64,000 nt of DNA from Alphaproteobacteria bacterium. Its GTDB lineage: Bacteria > Pseudomonadota > Alphaproteobacteria > Micropepsales > Micropepsaceae. The stretch spans positions 248,001-312,000 of the forward strand of contig JADHVO010000007.1 in assembly GCA_016783965.1 (NCBI GenBank). Reading direction: 5' to 3'. Below are positions 1 through 9,354 of this stretch, in pieces. The notes under the pieces were generated by a model. It saw only the letters and a list, made by a program, of their open reading frames with translations, was not told where the DNA came from and did no database searches. Position 1 is the first letter of the stretch; the number at the start of each line of letters is the position of its first letter. A program made the translations under genes and the position numbers.

Positions 1-934
1 GCACGCCGTTCTCGATCAGGGCCCAACGCCTGTTGGCGACGCCTTCTCCGTCGAAAGGCTTTGAGCGCAAGCCCCGCAGGCGGTGCGGGTCATCGATGAT
101 GTTGATGGCGGGCGCGAAGACCGGCTTCTCCATCCGGTCCTTCAGGAAGGAAACGCCGCGCGCAATGGCGTTGCCGGTGATCGCGCCGACGAAGTGCCCG
201 ACGATCCCGCTCGATACCCGCGGGTCATAGATCACCGGCACCGCTTGGCTTTTCACGCGGCGCGGGTTGAGGCGCTTCACCGTGCGCTCGCCTGCCGTGC
301 GCCCGACTTTCTCCGGGCTTTCCATGTCGCTGGCATGCCGCGCGCTCGCCTGGTCGTAGTCGCGTTCCATGGCGGTGCCTTCACCGCCGACGACGGCGAC
401 GCCGATGCTGCAATTCGTACTGGCATACGCGCCGTAGAATCCCTCTGTTGTGGCCAGAGCGATCGCGGTACGCCCGAACGTTGCGCCGCCGCCTTCCGAA
501 TTCGTGATCCCCGGCACCGCCATCGCAGCGCCTTCGACGCGGCGCGCCCAGTCGACTAGCGTATCGGCGGAAGGCTCGTTCTTGTCTTCGATATCGAGCG
601 CCGGGATGTCCTTTGCCAGACGATCCCTCGGCGCGAGCCCGGCGAACTTGTCCTCCGGTGCCAGCTTTGCCATCGCGACGGCACGCCCCGCCAACTGGCC
701 GAGCGACTCGCGCGACAGGTCCGTCGACGAGATGAACGCCACCTTGTGACCCACGAACACGCGCAAGCCGAGGTCGTGGCTTTCCGCGCGCTCCACCTCT
801 TCCAGTTTGCCCAGGCGATAGGAAACACCCGCCGCGACGCTTTCGACGAACAATGCGTCCGCTGCGTCCGCGCCGGCGGCCTTCGCGTCGCGCAGCAAGG
901 TGGCGAGGATGTCCTGCGTATTCGCGCGCGCCAT
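1..934 (-). CDS. pmbA: TldE/PmbA-family protein (3' part missing)
   Basis: Partner subunit of the TldD/TldE protease, which acts in the cytoplasm on modified peptides and antitoxins. The minus frame from the ATG at 934 runs off the left edge, giving about 311 residues; the family is usually near 450, so the C-terminal third lies outside. Recognisable stretches are ITNSEGGGATFGRTA in the middle and, near the edge, VIYDPRVSSGIVGHFVGA followed by GNAIARGVSFLKD, all typical of PmbA. The start is four bases after the stop of the MAPEG gene upstream, so the two are probably co-transcribed. TldD would share this fold, but the wording of these stretches fits TldE better. Confidence 0.88.
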   Translation of the reverse strand, partial: MARANTQDILATLLRDAKAAGADAADALFVESVAAGVSYRLGKLEEVERAESHDLGLRVFVGHKVAFISSTDLSRESLGQLAGRAVAMAKLAPEDKFAGLAPRDRLAKDIPALDIEDKNEPSADTLVDWARRVEGAAMAVPGITNSEGGGATFGRTAIALATTEGFYGAYASTNCSIGVAVVGGEGTAMERDYDQASARHASDMESPEKVGRTAGERTVKRLNPRRVKSQAVPVIYDPRVSSGIVGHFVGAITGNAIARGVSFLKDRMEKPVFAPAINIIDDPHRLRGLRSKPFDGEGVANRRWALIENGV

Positions 935-938
935 GACC

Positions 939-1346
939 TCAGCCCTGGAGTGCCAGCCACAGCGCGACGGCAATGGCGATGATGTAGGAGAGCCAGGTCA
1001 GGACCATACCGACGAGGCGCGGCATCGAAGCGCCGACGTTCCGCGAAATGCCGATGGCGTGGAGGAGGCGGCCAAGCGTCAAAGTCCCGCCCACCGCATG
1101 GATCACGCCGGCGCTCGCCCCTAGTGCGTAGAGGATCATCATCAGCAGGATGGCCTTCGGCACGTATTCGGTGTTGTTGCCGTGCGCCCGCAGCGGCCCA
1201 AGCAGCGCCGGGTCCGCGCCATCGCCGATCTCTGTGCGCGTCTTCGCCCGCGCCCGGACCACCAGCATGCCCAGTACGAGCATCAGCAGGGCATTGATCG
1301 CGGCATAGAACGCGACCATCTGGAGCGGCATTAGAAACGGATTCAT
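939..1346 (-). CDS. MAPEG-family membrane protein
   Basis: Small integral membrane protein of about 135 residues with four hydrophobic segments, matching the MAPEG fold (membrane-associated proteins in eicosanoid and glutathione metabolism, YecN-like branch). The polar motif RAHGNNTEYVP after the first helix is the family signature. ATG at 1346 is preferred over GTG at 1352 because an AAGG lies at a better distance. It sits immediately upstream of the tldE-like gene. Bacterial members of this branch have no settled substrate; glutathione-linked detoxification is only a family-level expectation. Confidence 0.85.
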   Translation of the reverse strand: MNPFLMPLQMVAFYAAINALLMLVLGMLVVRARAKTRTEIGDGADPALLGPLRAHGNNTEYVPKAILLMMILYALGASAGVIHAVGGTLTLGRLLHAIGISRNVGASMPRLVGMVLTWLSYIIAIAVALWLALQG

Positions 1347-1414
1347 ACGCACCGACCTTGGGTTTCTTGGGCCATAAGTAGAGCACTTCCGCGCGTGGTC
1401 AAGGCAGGCTGACC

Positions 1415-2376
1415 TTAATGCTGATCAGCGGGCGTCACGTAGAGCAGCTTCTCCTTATAGGAGATATAAACGTGCAGTTGCGACAGCTCAGCCAGGCCCA
1501 GCAATACCTGCGGCACATGGAGCTGCATTTGGGTGTAGTCCTGCCGCATATTGTCCGCTGCGAACGCCTTTCCCATGGCATTGGGAAGGATGATGAGCGT
1601 CGCCGACGGAACCAGCAGGCCGCCGAAGCGCAGTGATGCGAAGGTGTGGGTGTAATTTGCTCCCTTGCTTCCGTCAGCGCGCGTGTAGTCGTGGCGATCC
1701 ACGCCATCTGCCCCGGGCTCAAGCCAAACATCTGCAATGCCATAGGTGCGGTGATAGTAGAGGCCGGAGCGCCCGTATCGAGCTCTGCATATAACGTCTT
1801 CCCATCCAGCTCGATCGGAAGCGAGATGGCAGATCCGTCAAATTTGAACGGGATCTTTGTTGCACCGCTCGTGGACCAATAGACCACCTGGCCCGGGCAA
1901 TGCTCCGACGAGAAGAAGTTCACCCTCTTCGCCTTGAAATCGAAATCCAGGTCGAAGTTCTTGAGTACATTGGCGCCGAGCAACCCCGCGACGCCTTCAC
2001 CGTAGTCCGCCCCTTGGGGTGCCATCACAAAGTCGACCGATGTCACCTGCAACGGCCCGATCTCGATCGATGGCGCCGTTGCCACCTCGCTGGTGCGCCG
2101 GCCATAGGCATCATAGGCGACGAACTGATCGCTCATGGAGCGCGTCGGCAGTTTGAGCTTGGCCGCGGTGTCGAAGGTCAGGTAGCTGAACCACGCGCCG
2201 GTATCGATGACCATGTTCTCGTCGGCATCGCCGATCTTCATCCTGATCACGACGTGACCGGAGTTGGTCGGCAGCATGTTGTAGGATGCGACCTCTTGAA
2301 GCCCGCACCTCTCCGCCATGGCCGGCGAAGCCAAGAGCGCGGCGAGCATCGTCGCGCCAACAAGCCGAATGATCAT
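1415..2376 (-). pseudogene. Secreted retropepsin-like aspartic protease, frameshifted
   Basis: Starts at ATG 2376 with a signal peptide (MIIRLVGATMLAALLASPAMA) and contains two retropepsin-type half sites, MVIDTGAW near residue 56 and AELDTGAPAS near residue 198, the hallmark of single-chain bacterial aspartyl proteases. Around 1690-1710 the frame changes. The first frame runs on to a stop at 1435 with low-complexity Arg/Ser/Cys-rich sequence, whereas the next frame carries the expected family C-terminus (FASLRFGGLLVPSATLI, then LHVYISYKEKLLYVTPA) and ends at 1415. A one-base indel separates the halves. It may be real decay or a sequencing error; both active-site motifs are intact. Confidence 0.75.
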
Positions 2377-2450
2377 GCTGTTGATCCCCCCGATCGGCGC
2401 AACCTTGCCTTCCGGCCGGGCGCTGCCGCTACCCGTAATCTAGGCTGCCG

Positions 2451-3974
2451 TCACCATATTGGCCTTCCGCTTCCCGGCAGACCGAGCCGCGGCCACCTTT
2501 CCGTCACCGTGCGCACCACCTCGGCGCTCATCACGATCTTGCGGCCCCATTCGCGGTGCACCTCGGGGGGCATCTTGTTGGTCGCGTCCAGCCCGATCTT
2601 GGAACCCAGCCCGCTCTCGGGCGAGGCGAAGTCCAGATAGTCTATCGGCGTGTTCTCGATCACCGTGATGTCGCGCGCCGGGTCCATGCGGGTGGAGATC
2701 GCCCACATCACGTCCTTCCAGTCGCGCGCATTGATGTCGCCGTCCACGACGATCACCCACTTGGTGTACATGAACTGGCGCAGATAGGACCACACGGCCA
2801 GCATCACGCGCTTGGCATGACCGGGATACGCCTTCTTCATCGACACCACGGCGATGCGGTACGAGCAGCCCTCCGGCGGCAGCCAGAAATCCACGATCTC
2901 GGGAAACTGCTGGCGGAGCAGGGGCACGAACACCTCGTTCAGCGCCTCACCCAGCACCGATGGTTCGTCGGGCGGACGCCCCGTATAGGTCGACAGGTAG
3001 ATCGGGTCGCGCCGCATGGTGATCGCGGTCGCGGTGAACACCGGGAACTGCTCCACCGAGTTGTAGTAACCGGTGTGGTCGCCATACGGCCCTTCGTCGC
3101 GATAGTCGGTGAGCGACACCTCGCCCTCGATCACGATCTCGGCTTCCGCAGGCACCTTCAGCGGCTGGCTCACACAATCCACCAGCTCGACCCGCTGCCC
3201 GCGCAGCAATCCCGCGAACTGATACTCCGACAGCGTCTCCGGCACGGGCGTCACCGCGGCCAGGATCGTCCCAGGATCGGCGCCCAGCACCACGGCGGCG
3301 GGCAGGGGCGCGGCCTTCTCCTTCGCCCAGCGCTGGTGATGCTGCGCCCCGCCGCGGTGCTTCAGCCAGCGCATGATGGTCTGGTTCCTGTTCAGCACCT
3401 GCATGCGGTAGATGCCGAGATTGTAGTTGTCCTCGCGCGCTTCGCCTGGCCCCTTGGTCACCACCAGCGGCCAGGTGATCAGCGGCGCCGGTTCTCCGGG
3501 CCAGCAGGTCTGCACCGGCAACTGCCCGAGGTCGACCCGATCGCCACGCAGCACCACGTCCTGGCACGCCGCCCGCGACACGCTCTTCGGCTTCATCGCC
3601 AGCAGGGTCTTCGCCAGCGGCAGCAATTCGAATGCCTCGCCGAGCGAGCGCGGCGGCTGCGGCTGGCGCAGGGTTGCCATCACCTCGCCGACCGCGCGCA
3701 GCTCCTGCGCCGTGGTGCGCTCGACGCCGTCCATGGTCACGCCCATCGCCACGCGCTTCACGGTTCCGAACAGGTTGACCAGCACCGGCATGTCGGAGGG
3801 CGTGCCGTCCGCCTTTACCGGCTTCTCGAAGATCACAGCGGGCCCGCCCTCGGCGATGAGTCGCGTCTGGATCTCGGTCATCTCCAGAACGGTCGAAACC
3901 GGCTCGCGCACGCGCACAAGTTCGCCGCAGGCCTCGAGCTTGGCAATGAAATCGCGCAGGGAGCGGTAGGGCAT
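2451..3974 (-). CDS. ubiD: UbiD-family prenylated-FMN decarboxylase
   Basis: 507-residue UbiD-type decarboxylase; in ubiquinone synthesis this removes the carboxyl of 3-polyprenyl-4-hydroxybenzoate using prenyl-FMN and a divalent metal. Visible family stretches are [11 protein letters not shown] (metal and prFMN region), EIVIEGEV and [12 protein letters not shown] (acidic catalytic region) and the [18 protein letters not shown] block near the C-terminus. Full length for the family. It is transcribed divergently from the permease with a 134-bp gap. The flavin prenyltransferase UbiX is not in the window. A role on another aromatic acid cannot be excluded, but the sequence looks like canonical UbiD. 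Confidence 0.93.
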   Translation of the reverse strand: MPYRSLRDFIAKLEACGELVRVREPVSTVLEMTEIQTRLIAEGGPAVIFEKPVKADGTPSDMPVLVNLFGTVKRVAMGVTMDGVERTTAQELRAVGEVMATLRQPQPPRSLGEAFELLPLAKTLLAMKPKSVSRAACQDVVLRGDRVDLGQLPVQTCWPGEPAPLITWPLVVTKGPGEAREDNYNLGIYRMQVLNRNQTIMRWLKHRGGAQHHQRWAKEKAAPLPAAVVLGADPGTILAAVTPVPETLSEYQFAGLLRGQRVELVDCVSQPLKVPAEAEIVIEGEVSLTDYRDEGPYGDHTGYYNSVEQFPVFTATAITMRRDPIYLSTYTGRPPDEPSVLGEALNEVFVPLLRQQFPEIVDFWLPPEGCSYRIAVVSMKKAYPGHAKRVMLAVWSYLRQFMYTKWVIVVDGDINARDWKDVMWAISTRMDPARDITVIENTPIDYLDFASPESGLGSKIGLDATNKMPPEVHREWGRKIVMSAEVVRTVTERWPRLGLPGSGRPIW

Positions 3975-4108
3975 GACCGTTTCTAACCCGAGACGCCGTA
4001 TCCGTCACCGGACCGCCCCTCTTTTCAGCGATCACTTGCGCGCACCCGCCAAGCCGCTAGGCTCGCCGAAAGCGCCGCTTCGGGTCGCGGCATCACAAGG
4101 GGACTTTC

Positions 4109-5692
4109 ATGCTCTTTGGCCGCGTAAAGCCGCTGTCCGCGATTCTGGCCACGGCCGAAAAGAAGGGCCTGCATCGCTCGCTCGGCGCCTTCCAGCTTAC
4201 GCTGCTGGGCATTGGCGCCGTCATCGGCACCGGTATCTTCGTGCTGACCGCAGAGGCGGCGCAGAAGGCCGGTCCGGGCATGATGCTCTCCTTCGTCATC
4301 GCGGGCTTCGTCTGCGCGGTGGCGGCGCTCTGCTACTCCGAGCTGGCCTCGATGGTTCCGGTCGCCGGCTCCGCCTACACCTATACCTATGGCGTGGTGG
4401 GAGAGATCTTCGCCTGGATGGTCGGCTGGGCGCTGATCCTCGAATACGCAGTGGGCGCCAGCGCCGTCGCTGTCGGCTGGTCTAACCACGCGGTGGGATT
4501 GCTGCACGGACTGGGTTGGGACGTCCCGGCCGCCATCGCCAATGCTGACGGCCTGATGGCGCGCGCCGAATTGGCGTTCGGCGTCCAGATGAACCCAGAC
4601 ATCGCTACCGCGCTGAAAATCGGCGGCTGGATCAACGTTCCGGCGATCCTTGTATCGGTGGCCGTCACCCTCCTCCTCATCGTCGGCACCACCGAGAGTG
4701 CCCGGGTCAATGCGGTGCTGGTGCTGATCAAGATCACGGCGCTGACGGCGTTTATCGCGCTGACGCTCCCGGTCCTGCATGCAAGCAACTTCACGCCCTT
4801 CACGCCCACGGGTTACACCGGCGTGTTCGGCGCCGGTGCCTCGATCTTCTTTGCCTATGTCGGTTTCGACGCTGTCTCGACCGCGGCGGAGGAGACGCGC
4901 AACCCGCAGCGCAACGTGCCCATCGGCCTCATCGGCAGCCTGCTGATCTGCACAATCTTCTACTTGGCGGTCGCGGCGGGCGCGATCGGCGCCATTGGGT
5001 CGCAGCCGGTCATGGCCGGCGGAGCGGCACTGGAGCCGGGCTCGGCTGACCTCACGGGCCGTTGTGCCGCGATCGTGGCCGGTGGCGCCATCCAGCCGCT
5101 GGTGTGCTCCAAGGAAGCGCTGGTGCATGTGCTGGAGACCATCGGCTGGCCCTTCATCGGCCGTCTGGTCGGCCTGGCCGCCGTTCTGGCGCTGCCGTCC
5201 GTCGTCCTGATGATGATGTACGGCCAGACCCGCATCTTCTTCACCATGGCGCGCGACGGCCTGCTGCCAGCGCGTCTCTCCTCGGTGCATCCGCGCTTCA
5301 AGACGCCGCACGTCGTTACAGTGTTGACCGGTGTCGGCGCCACGGTAGCCGCCGCCGTGCTGCCGGTCGGCAAGCTCGCGGACTACTCCAACTCCGGCAC
5401 GCTGTTCGCGTTCTTCATGGTTGCGATTTCGGTGATGGTCCTGCGCCGCACCGATCCGAACCGCAAGCGCCCGTTCCGTACGCCCGGCCTCTGGATCGTC
5501 GCGCCGCTGGCGATCGTCGGATGCGTGGTGCTGTATTTCTCGCTGCCGTTCACGGCCATCATGGTCCTGCCGGTCTGGGGTGTGATCGGCCTGCTGGTGT
5601 ACTTCGCATACAGCCGATCGCGGAGCCATGTCGGCCTAGGCATCCTCGACGGGCCGGAGCCCGACGTGCAGCCGATCCTGAAGCCAGACTGA
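4109..5692 (+). CDS. APC-superfamily amino acid permease
   Basis: 527-residue inner-membrane transporter with about twelve hydrophobic helices. The first helix holds GIGAVIGTGIFVLTA, the unwound substrate-binding segment of APC transporters, and FAYVGFDAVSTAAEETRNPQ lies in the middle, typical of the cationic amino acid transporter branch (YfnA/CAT-like). The C-terminal region carries the FRTPG motif after NRKRP. Likely a proton-coupled amino acid importer; the substrate cannot be read from sequence. An extra loop near residues 300-340 contains several Cys/Gly-rich residues. ATG at 4109 follows GGGGA. Confidence 0.9.
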   Translation: MLFGRVKPLSAILATAEKKGLHRSLGAFQLTLLGIGAVIGTGIFVLTAEAAQKAGPGMMLSFVIAGFVCAVAALCYSELASMVPVAGSAYTYTYGVVGEIFAWMVGWALILEYAVGASAVAVGWSNHAVGLLHGLGWDVPAAIANADGLMARAELAFGVQMNPDIATALKIGGWINVPAILVSVAVTLLLIVGTTESARVNAVLVLIKITALTAFIALTLPVLHASNFTPFTPTGYTGVFGAGASIFFAYVGFDAVSTAAEETRNPQRNVPIGLIGSLLICTIFYLAVAAGAIGAIGSQPVMAGGAALEPGSADLTGRCAAIVAGGAIQPLVCSKEALVHVLETIGWPFIGRLVGLAAVLALPSVVLMMMYGQTRIFFTMARDGLLPARLSSVHPRFKTPHVVTVLTGVGATVAAAVLPVGKLADYSNSGTLFAFFMVAISVMVLRRTDPNRKRPFRTPGLWIVAPLAIVGCVVLYFSLPFTAIMVLPVWGVIGLLVYFAYSRSRSHVGLGILDGPEPDVQPILKPD

Positions 5693-5725
5693 TCGGTCGC
5701 CGCTATTCCGTGCAATGAATGCCGC

Positions 5726-6475
5726 ATGGGGCGGACTGCGCGCATCGCACTTTGGATTGCCGGCAGCATCGCCGGCGTGCTCGTTGTCGCAGCGTTGGCG
5801 GCGCTGCTTTATCTGAGGGGCGTCCACCGCTTCGCCTATCCCGACATCCAGGCATTTCCCGTGCGTGGCATCGACGTCTCGCATCACCAGGGCGCGATCG
5901 ACTGGAAGCGGATCGCCTCCCAGAACATCCGTTTCGTCTACCTGAAAGCGAGCGAAGGCAGCGACTGGCAGGACGCGAGCTTTGCCTCCCGCCTTCAGGA
6001 TGCGCGCGCCGCCGGCCTCGCGGTCGGCGCCTATCACTACTTCACGCTGTGCTCACCGGGCCCTGCGCAGGTCCGCAATTTCCTCGCCGCCGCGCCCGCC
6101 AGCCGCGCGCTGAACCTGCCGCCCGCCATCGATCTCGAATATGTAGGCAATTGCGGTGCGCGGCCGGGGCAGGGTCGACTGGCGCGGGAGCTCAGGGCCT
6201 TCATTGCTATCGTGAAGCATGAGACAGGCCGCACGCCGATCATCTATTCGACGCAGACCTTCTTCGAGGATTATCTCGACAAGGATCCCGCTTTCCGCGC
6301 CTGTCCGCTCTGGGTCCGCAACCTCTACGGCGAGGCCGGCTGGTCGCGCGGCCGCACCGTGATGTTCCGCCAGTTCGCGAACCACGCCCGCCTCGACGGC
6401 ATCAGGGGCTCGGTCGATCTCGACCTGTATATCGGGTCCAAGGCGCAGTTCGCGGAACTGATCGGCGAACGCTAG
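5726..6475 (+). CDS. GH25-family muramidase, membrane-anchored
   Basis: 249 residues: a single N-terminal hydrophobic segment (about 7-29) then a glycoside hydrolase family 25 domain. Diagnostic motifs are RGIDVSHHQGAIDW (first catalytic-face Asp), FVYLKASEG, VGAYHYF and PAIDLEYVGNC (acidic pair of the active site). It would cleave the MurNAc-GlcNAc bond of peptidoglycan from the periplasmic side. It follows the permease by 33 bp, and its stop overlaps the stop of the convergent citrate-synthase-like gene by three bases. GH25 enzymes are often phage-related, but nothing around it is phage-like. Confidence 0.9.
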   Translation: MGRTARIALWIAGSIAGVLVVAALAALLYLRGVHRFAYPDIQAFPVRGIDVSHHQGAIDWKRIASQNIRFVYLKASEGSDWQDASFASRLQDARAAGLAVGAYHYFTLCSPGPAQVRNFLAAAPASRALNLPPAIDLEYVGNCGARPGQGRLARELRAFIAIVKHETGRTPIIYSTQTFFEDYLDKDPAFRACPLWVRNLYGEAGWSRGRTVMFRQFANHARLDGIRGSVDLDLYIGSKAQFAELIGER

Positions 6476-7566
6476 GCCGGCATGTCTCCGATGTACGCCG
6501 AACTCGGCCGCAACAGGCGCCCGCGCCGCTGCTGCTCTCGCGCATGCGCCGTCCAACCTGCCGCTCGCGCCGTCGCGAAGATCGGCGTGAACGCCTGTCG
6601 CGGTATCTGCAACGCATCCAGCAGGATCGCGGTGAAGAACTCGACATTGGTATCCAACGGATGATCCGGCTTCTTCTTGCGCAGCGCCTCTCGGGCATAG
6701 GCCTCCACCTCCGCCGCGAACGGCATGTCGATGGAATTGCTCGCCAGCTTCTCGACCGCGGTCTTCAGCACGTCGGCGCGCGGATCGCGCACCTTGTACA
6801 CGCGATGGCCAAAGCCCATCAGCCGCTCGCCGCGCGCCAGCGCACCGTCGATCCACGGCTTGATGCGGTCGCGCGTGCCGATCGCATCGAGCATCTCCAG
6901 CACAGGCTCAGGTGCGCCGCCATGCAGCGGCCCGGTCAGCGCGCAGTACCCACCCGTCACCGCACAGAACAGATCGGCCTGCGTCGAGGCGATCACCCGC
7001 GCGGTGAAGGTCGAGGCATTCATCCCGTGATCGCACACGGTAACGAAGTAGGCATCCAATGCCGCTGCCTCGGCCGCGCTCGCCGGCCTTCCGTGCAGCA
7101 TCGACAAGGTATCCGCTGCGTGGCCCAGCTTGGCGTTCGGGATATGCGGCTGGCGTCCCGCGGCGCGCGCCACCAGCGCGCCGACAATGACGGGCAAGGC
7201 GCCCACGATGGTCGCGTCATGCGTTAGGCCGTGCTCGGCGCGCAAGGTCGCCACCGCGGCCCGGAAGCCATCCACGATCGATAACCCCTCGCTCGCCGCG
7301 AGGAAGGTCGACATGTGTGCGAACGCCCGCACCCGCGCCTCGCCGAGCGCCGCACGGACTTCCGCCTCGCTGATCGGCGTCGCGGTCGCCGCGGTCCAAA
7401 GCCGCGCGGTCACGCCCTCGAAGCTCGACTTGGCAGCCAGGTCCGCCACCCGCTCCCCGGCGATGATCAACTCGCCCTTCTGGCCGTCCACATGGCTCAG
7501 GGCCGTTTCCGCGGCCGGTACGCCGTCGAGGCCGATCGGGGATTTGCTCACTGTCTGCACCGTCAT
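6472..7566 (-). CDS. Citrate synthase-family protein (CitA/methylcitrate synthase type)
   Basis: 364-residue short citrate synthase of the type II-like bacterial branch that includes CitA and 2-methylcitrate synthase; it condenses an acyl-CoA with oxaloacetate. Active-site stretches are CDHGMNASTFTARV, LTGPLHGGAPE and FGHRVYKVRDPRA. The position that is usually Asp in NVDFYSG reads NVEFFTA, so a Glu replaces the third catalytic residue, a change I recall as common in this subgroup. ATG 7566 is chosen because GGAGAG lies five bases upstream; an upstream in-frame start would place the start inside the operator. Divergent from the HTH-citrate synthase gene, which probably regulates it. Confidence 0.87.
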   Translation of the reverse strand: MTVQTVSKSPIGLDGVPAAETALSHVDGQKGELIIAGERVADLAAKSSFEGVTARLWTAATATPISEAEVRAALGEARVRAFAHMSTFLAASEGLSIVDGFRAAVATLRAEHGLTHDATIVGALPVIVGALVARAAGRQPHIPNAKLGHAADTLSMLHGRPASAAEAAALDAYFVTVCDHGMNASTFTARVIASTQADLFCAVTGGYCALTGPLHGGAPEPVLEMLDAIGTRDRIKPWIDGALARGERLMGFGHRVYKVRDPRADVLKTAVEKLASNSIDMPFAAEVEAYAREALRKKKPDHPLDTNVEFFTAILLDALQIPRQAFTPIFATARAAGWTAHAREQQRRGRLLRPSSAYIGDMPA

Positions 7567-7618
7567 CTGGCTCTCCAGGTTTGTGTTGCGGTGCACAAAA
7601 CGTGGAACCACTGGCCGT

Positions 7619-7646
7619 ATTGATCAATCTTGATTAGCATAATCAA
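7619..7646. promoter_or_regulatory. Palindromic operator between the divergent citrate synthase genes
   Basis: The 81-bp gap between the two divergent starts contains a perfect 10-bp palindrome ATTGATCAAT (7619-7628) and, two bases on, a perfect inverted repeat TTGATTA-GCA-TAATCAA (7630-7646) ending one base before the ATG of the + gene. Both share the half site TTGAT. This is AT-rich against a GC-rich background. The location suggests control of both genes, most simply by the HTH domain encoded next door. Binding is inferred, not shown. Confidence 0.7.
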
Positions 7647-7647
7647 C

Positions 7648-8865
7648 ATGAATAATTTCGATGGTGACGCGCTCTACCTCTCCGCGCGCGAGGCTGCCAC
7701 TGAACTCGCCGTGTCGCCGGCCACGCTCTACGCGTATGTCTCCCGCGGCTTGATCCGCTCCGAACCGGGCGAAAGCCCGCGCAGCCGCCGCTACCGCGCG
7801 GAGGATGTCCGCAGTCTCAAGAACCGCCGCACGCCGCTGATCGAAGCGCAAGGCCTGAAGTCCGCCGACCTGCCGGTGATGGACAGCGCGGTGTCGACGA
7901 TCACGGAGGAGGGGCCCATCTATCGCGGCGTACGCGCCGTCACGCTGGCTGAGAACGCGACGTTCGAACAATGCGCGAGCCTGCTGTGGGATTCGAAATC
8001 TGCCGATCCCTTCACCAGATCGAACGTGCCCATCGTCTCGCCCGTCATGCGCGCGATCATGGACGCCACGAAATCCGCGCCGCCGATCGACCGCTGCATC
8101 GCCGTGCTGTCACAGGCCGCCGAGGCCGATCCCCGCGCCTACAACTGGGTGCATGACGGCCGCGCCGCGACCGGTGCCCGCATCGTACGCCTCTGCGCGG
8201 CCGTGATGACCGGCAGCGAACCTTCCGCCGATCCGGTCCAGAAGGTCGTCGCCCGTGCCTGGGCGCCCGGCAACAAGCACGCCGAGGATTTGATCCGCCG
8301 CGCGCTGGTCCTGCTCGCCGATCACGAACTCAATGCCTCCACCTTCACGGCCCGCGTTGCCGCCTCGACCGGCATCAGCATGTACGACGCGGTGATCGCC
8401 GGCATGGTCGCGCTGAAAGGCCCGCGCCATGGCGGCGTCGGTCCGCTCGCGGCCAAGCTGCTCGACACGTTCGTTGAAGGAAATATCGGCGCGATCGTGC
8501 GCGAGCGCGTCGCGTTGGGCGAGCGTTTCGCGGGCTTCGGCCACGTGGTCTATACGCGCGGCGACCCGCGCGCGCAGCATCTGCTGAACGTGTTGATCAA
8601 GCTCGGCGCCGACAAGCGCCTCACCACCGAAATTCCGGAGCGCATAGCCGAAGCGACCGGCGCCTTCCCGAACATTGACTATGCCCAGGCCGTGATGCGC
8701 CGCTTCCTCGGCATGCCGCAAGGCAGCGAGACCACTCTGTTCGCGATCAGCCGCGTCGCCGGCTGGGTGGCGCACGCCGGCGAGCAACTCGAGAGCAGGA
8801 AGCTCATCCGCCCCCGAGCCCGCTACACCGGTCCCGCGCCAACGCCTTTGCGCAGGCGCGGATAG
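7648..8865 (+). CDS. MerR-like HTH fused to a citrate synthase domain
   Basis: 405 residues. Residues about 10-60 form a MerR-type winged helix-turn-helix (LSAREAATELAVSPATLYAY, RGLIRSE, then SRRYRAEDV), followed by a linker and a citrate synthase fold from about residue 80. Synthase motifs are ADHELNASTFTARVAAST, LKGPRHGGVGP and GFGHVVYTRGDPRA. Compared with its neighbour the Arg after the active-site His of FGHRVY is Val, so activity may be altered. HTH-citrate synthase fusions are known in proteobacteria but little studied. The ATG at 7648 has no Shine-Dalgarno and directly abuts the operator, so the message may be near-leaderless; TTG 7630 is the alternative start. A ligand-sensing regulator is as plausible as an enzyme. 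Confidence 0.85.
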   Translation: MNNFDGDALYLSAREAATELAVSPATLYAYVSRGLIRSEPGESPRSRRYRAEDVRSLKNRRTPLIEAQGLKSADLPVMDSAVSTITEEGPIYRGVRAVTLAENATFEQCASLLWDSKSADPFTRSNVPIVSPVMRAIMDATKSAPPIDRCIAVLSQAAEADPRAYNWVHDGRAATGARIVRLCAAVMTGSEPSADPVQKVVARAWAPGNKHAEDLIRRALVLLADHELNASTFTARVAASTGISMYDAVIAGMVALKGPRHGGVGPLAAKLLDTFVEGNIGAIVRERVALGERFAGFGHVVYTRGDPRAQHLLNVLIKLGADKRLTTEIPERIAEATGAFPNIDYAQAVMRRFLGMPQGSETTLFAISRVAGWVAHAGEQLESRKLIRPRARYTGPAPTPLRRRG

Positions 8866-9354
8866 CTACGCGTTGTGTTCCGGATGCGTCGGCGACGGCG
8901 CATCGTGATAGTTGAAGTGCGCCGCTTCGCGTACCGCGGCCGCGTTGTGCTCGGCGATTTCGGCTGTATGGGCAGCCGTGTCCTCGGCCGCCTGGGCGAT
9001 CTTGCCGTTGCGCAGGCTGTGGCTCACGCCTTCGATCGAATCCGCCATCAGGTGACGCGCCGTCTCGTGGAACCGGACCGACGCATTGAACATCTCGCGG
9101 CTGAACTCGCTTATCCACTTCTCGTGGGCCGAGGTCCATTGCGCGATGTTCCCGCCTTTTACTTCCGACAGGATTGCGCCGTTGCGCTCGTGCAGCCGGT
9201 TCAGCAGCTCCAGGGTTTCCTCGCGCATCGCGATGAGGCTTTTCTCGAACAGGCTGCGCGATTGAGCCATCATCTCGTTGATCGGCGCGAGCGCGTTCAT
9301 GGTGACGCGTTCAGCGGCGCGCATATGGGTTTCGACGGCATTCTTGGCGTCCAT
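8866..9354 (-). CDS. Phasin-like coiled-coil protein
   Basis: 162 residues, almost wholly alpha-helical with heptad-like spacing, no Cys, no signal peptide. The layout (ALAPINEMMAQSRSLFEKSL, then IAQWTSAHEKWISEFSREMF) resembles phasins, the amphipathic proteins that coat polyhydroxyalkanoate granules. ATG 9354 is chosen because AGGAG precedes it at a normal distance; the longer frame to 9420 adds an unlikely Arg/Cys-rich leader. It is convergent with and directly adjacent to the HTH-citrate synthase gene. No PHA synthase is in the window, so the assignment is by fold only. Confidence 0.6.
   Translation of the reverse strand: MDAKNAVETHMRAAERVTMNALAPINEMMAQSRSLFEKSLIAMREETLELLNRLHERNGAILSEVKGGNIAQWTSAHEKWISEFSREMFNASVRFHETARHLMADSIEGVSHSLRNGKIAQAAEDTAAHTAEIAEHNAAAVREAAHFNYHDAPSPTHPEHNA

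Noticed and set aside
4025..5629. A 534-codon open frame antisense to the permease
   Set aside because: Low-complexity Arg/Asp/His sequence opposite a clear membrane transporter; a shadow frame.
5726..6475. Phage lysis module suggested by the GH25 muramidase
   Set aside because: It has a membrane anchor, no holin or phage genes nearby, and housekeeping neighbours on both sides.
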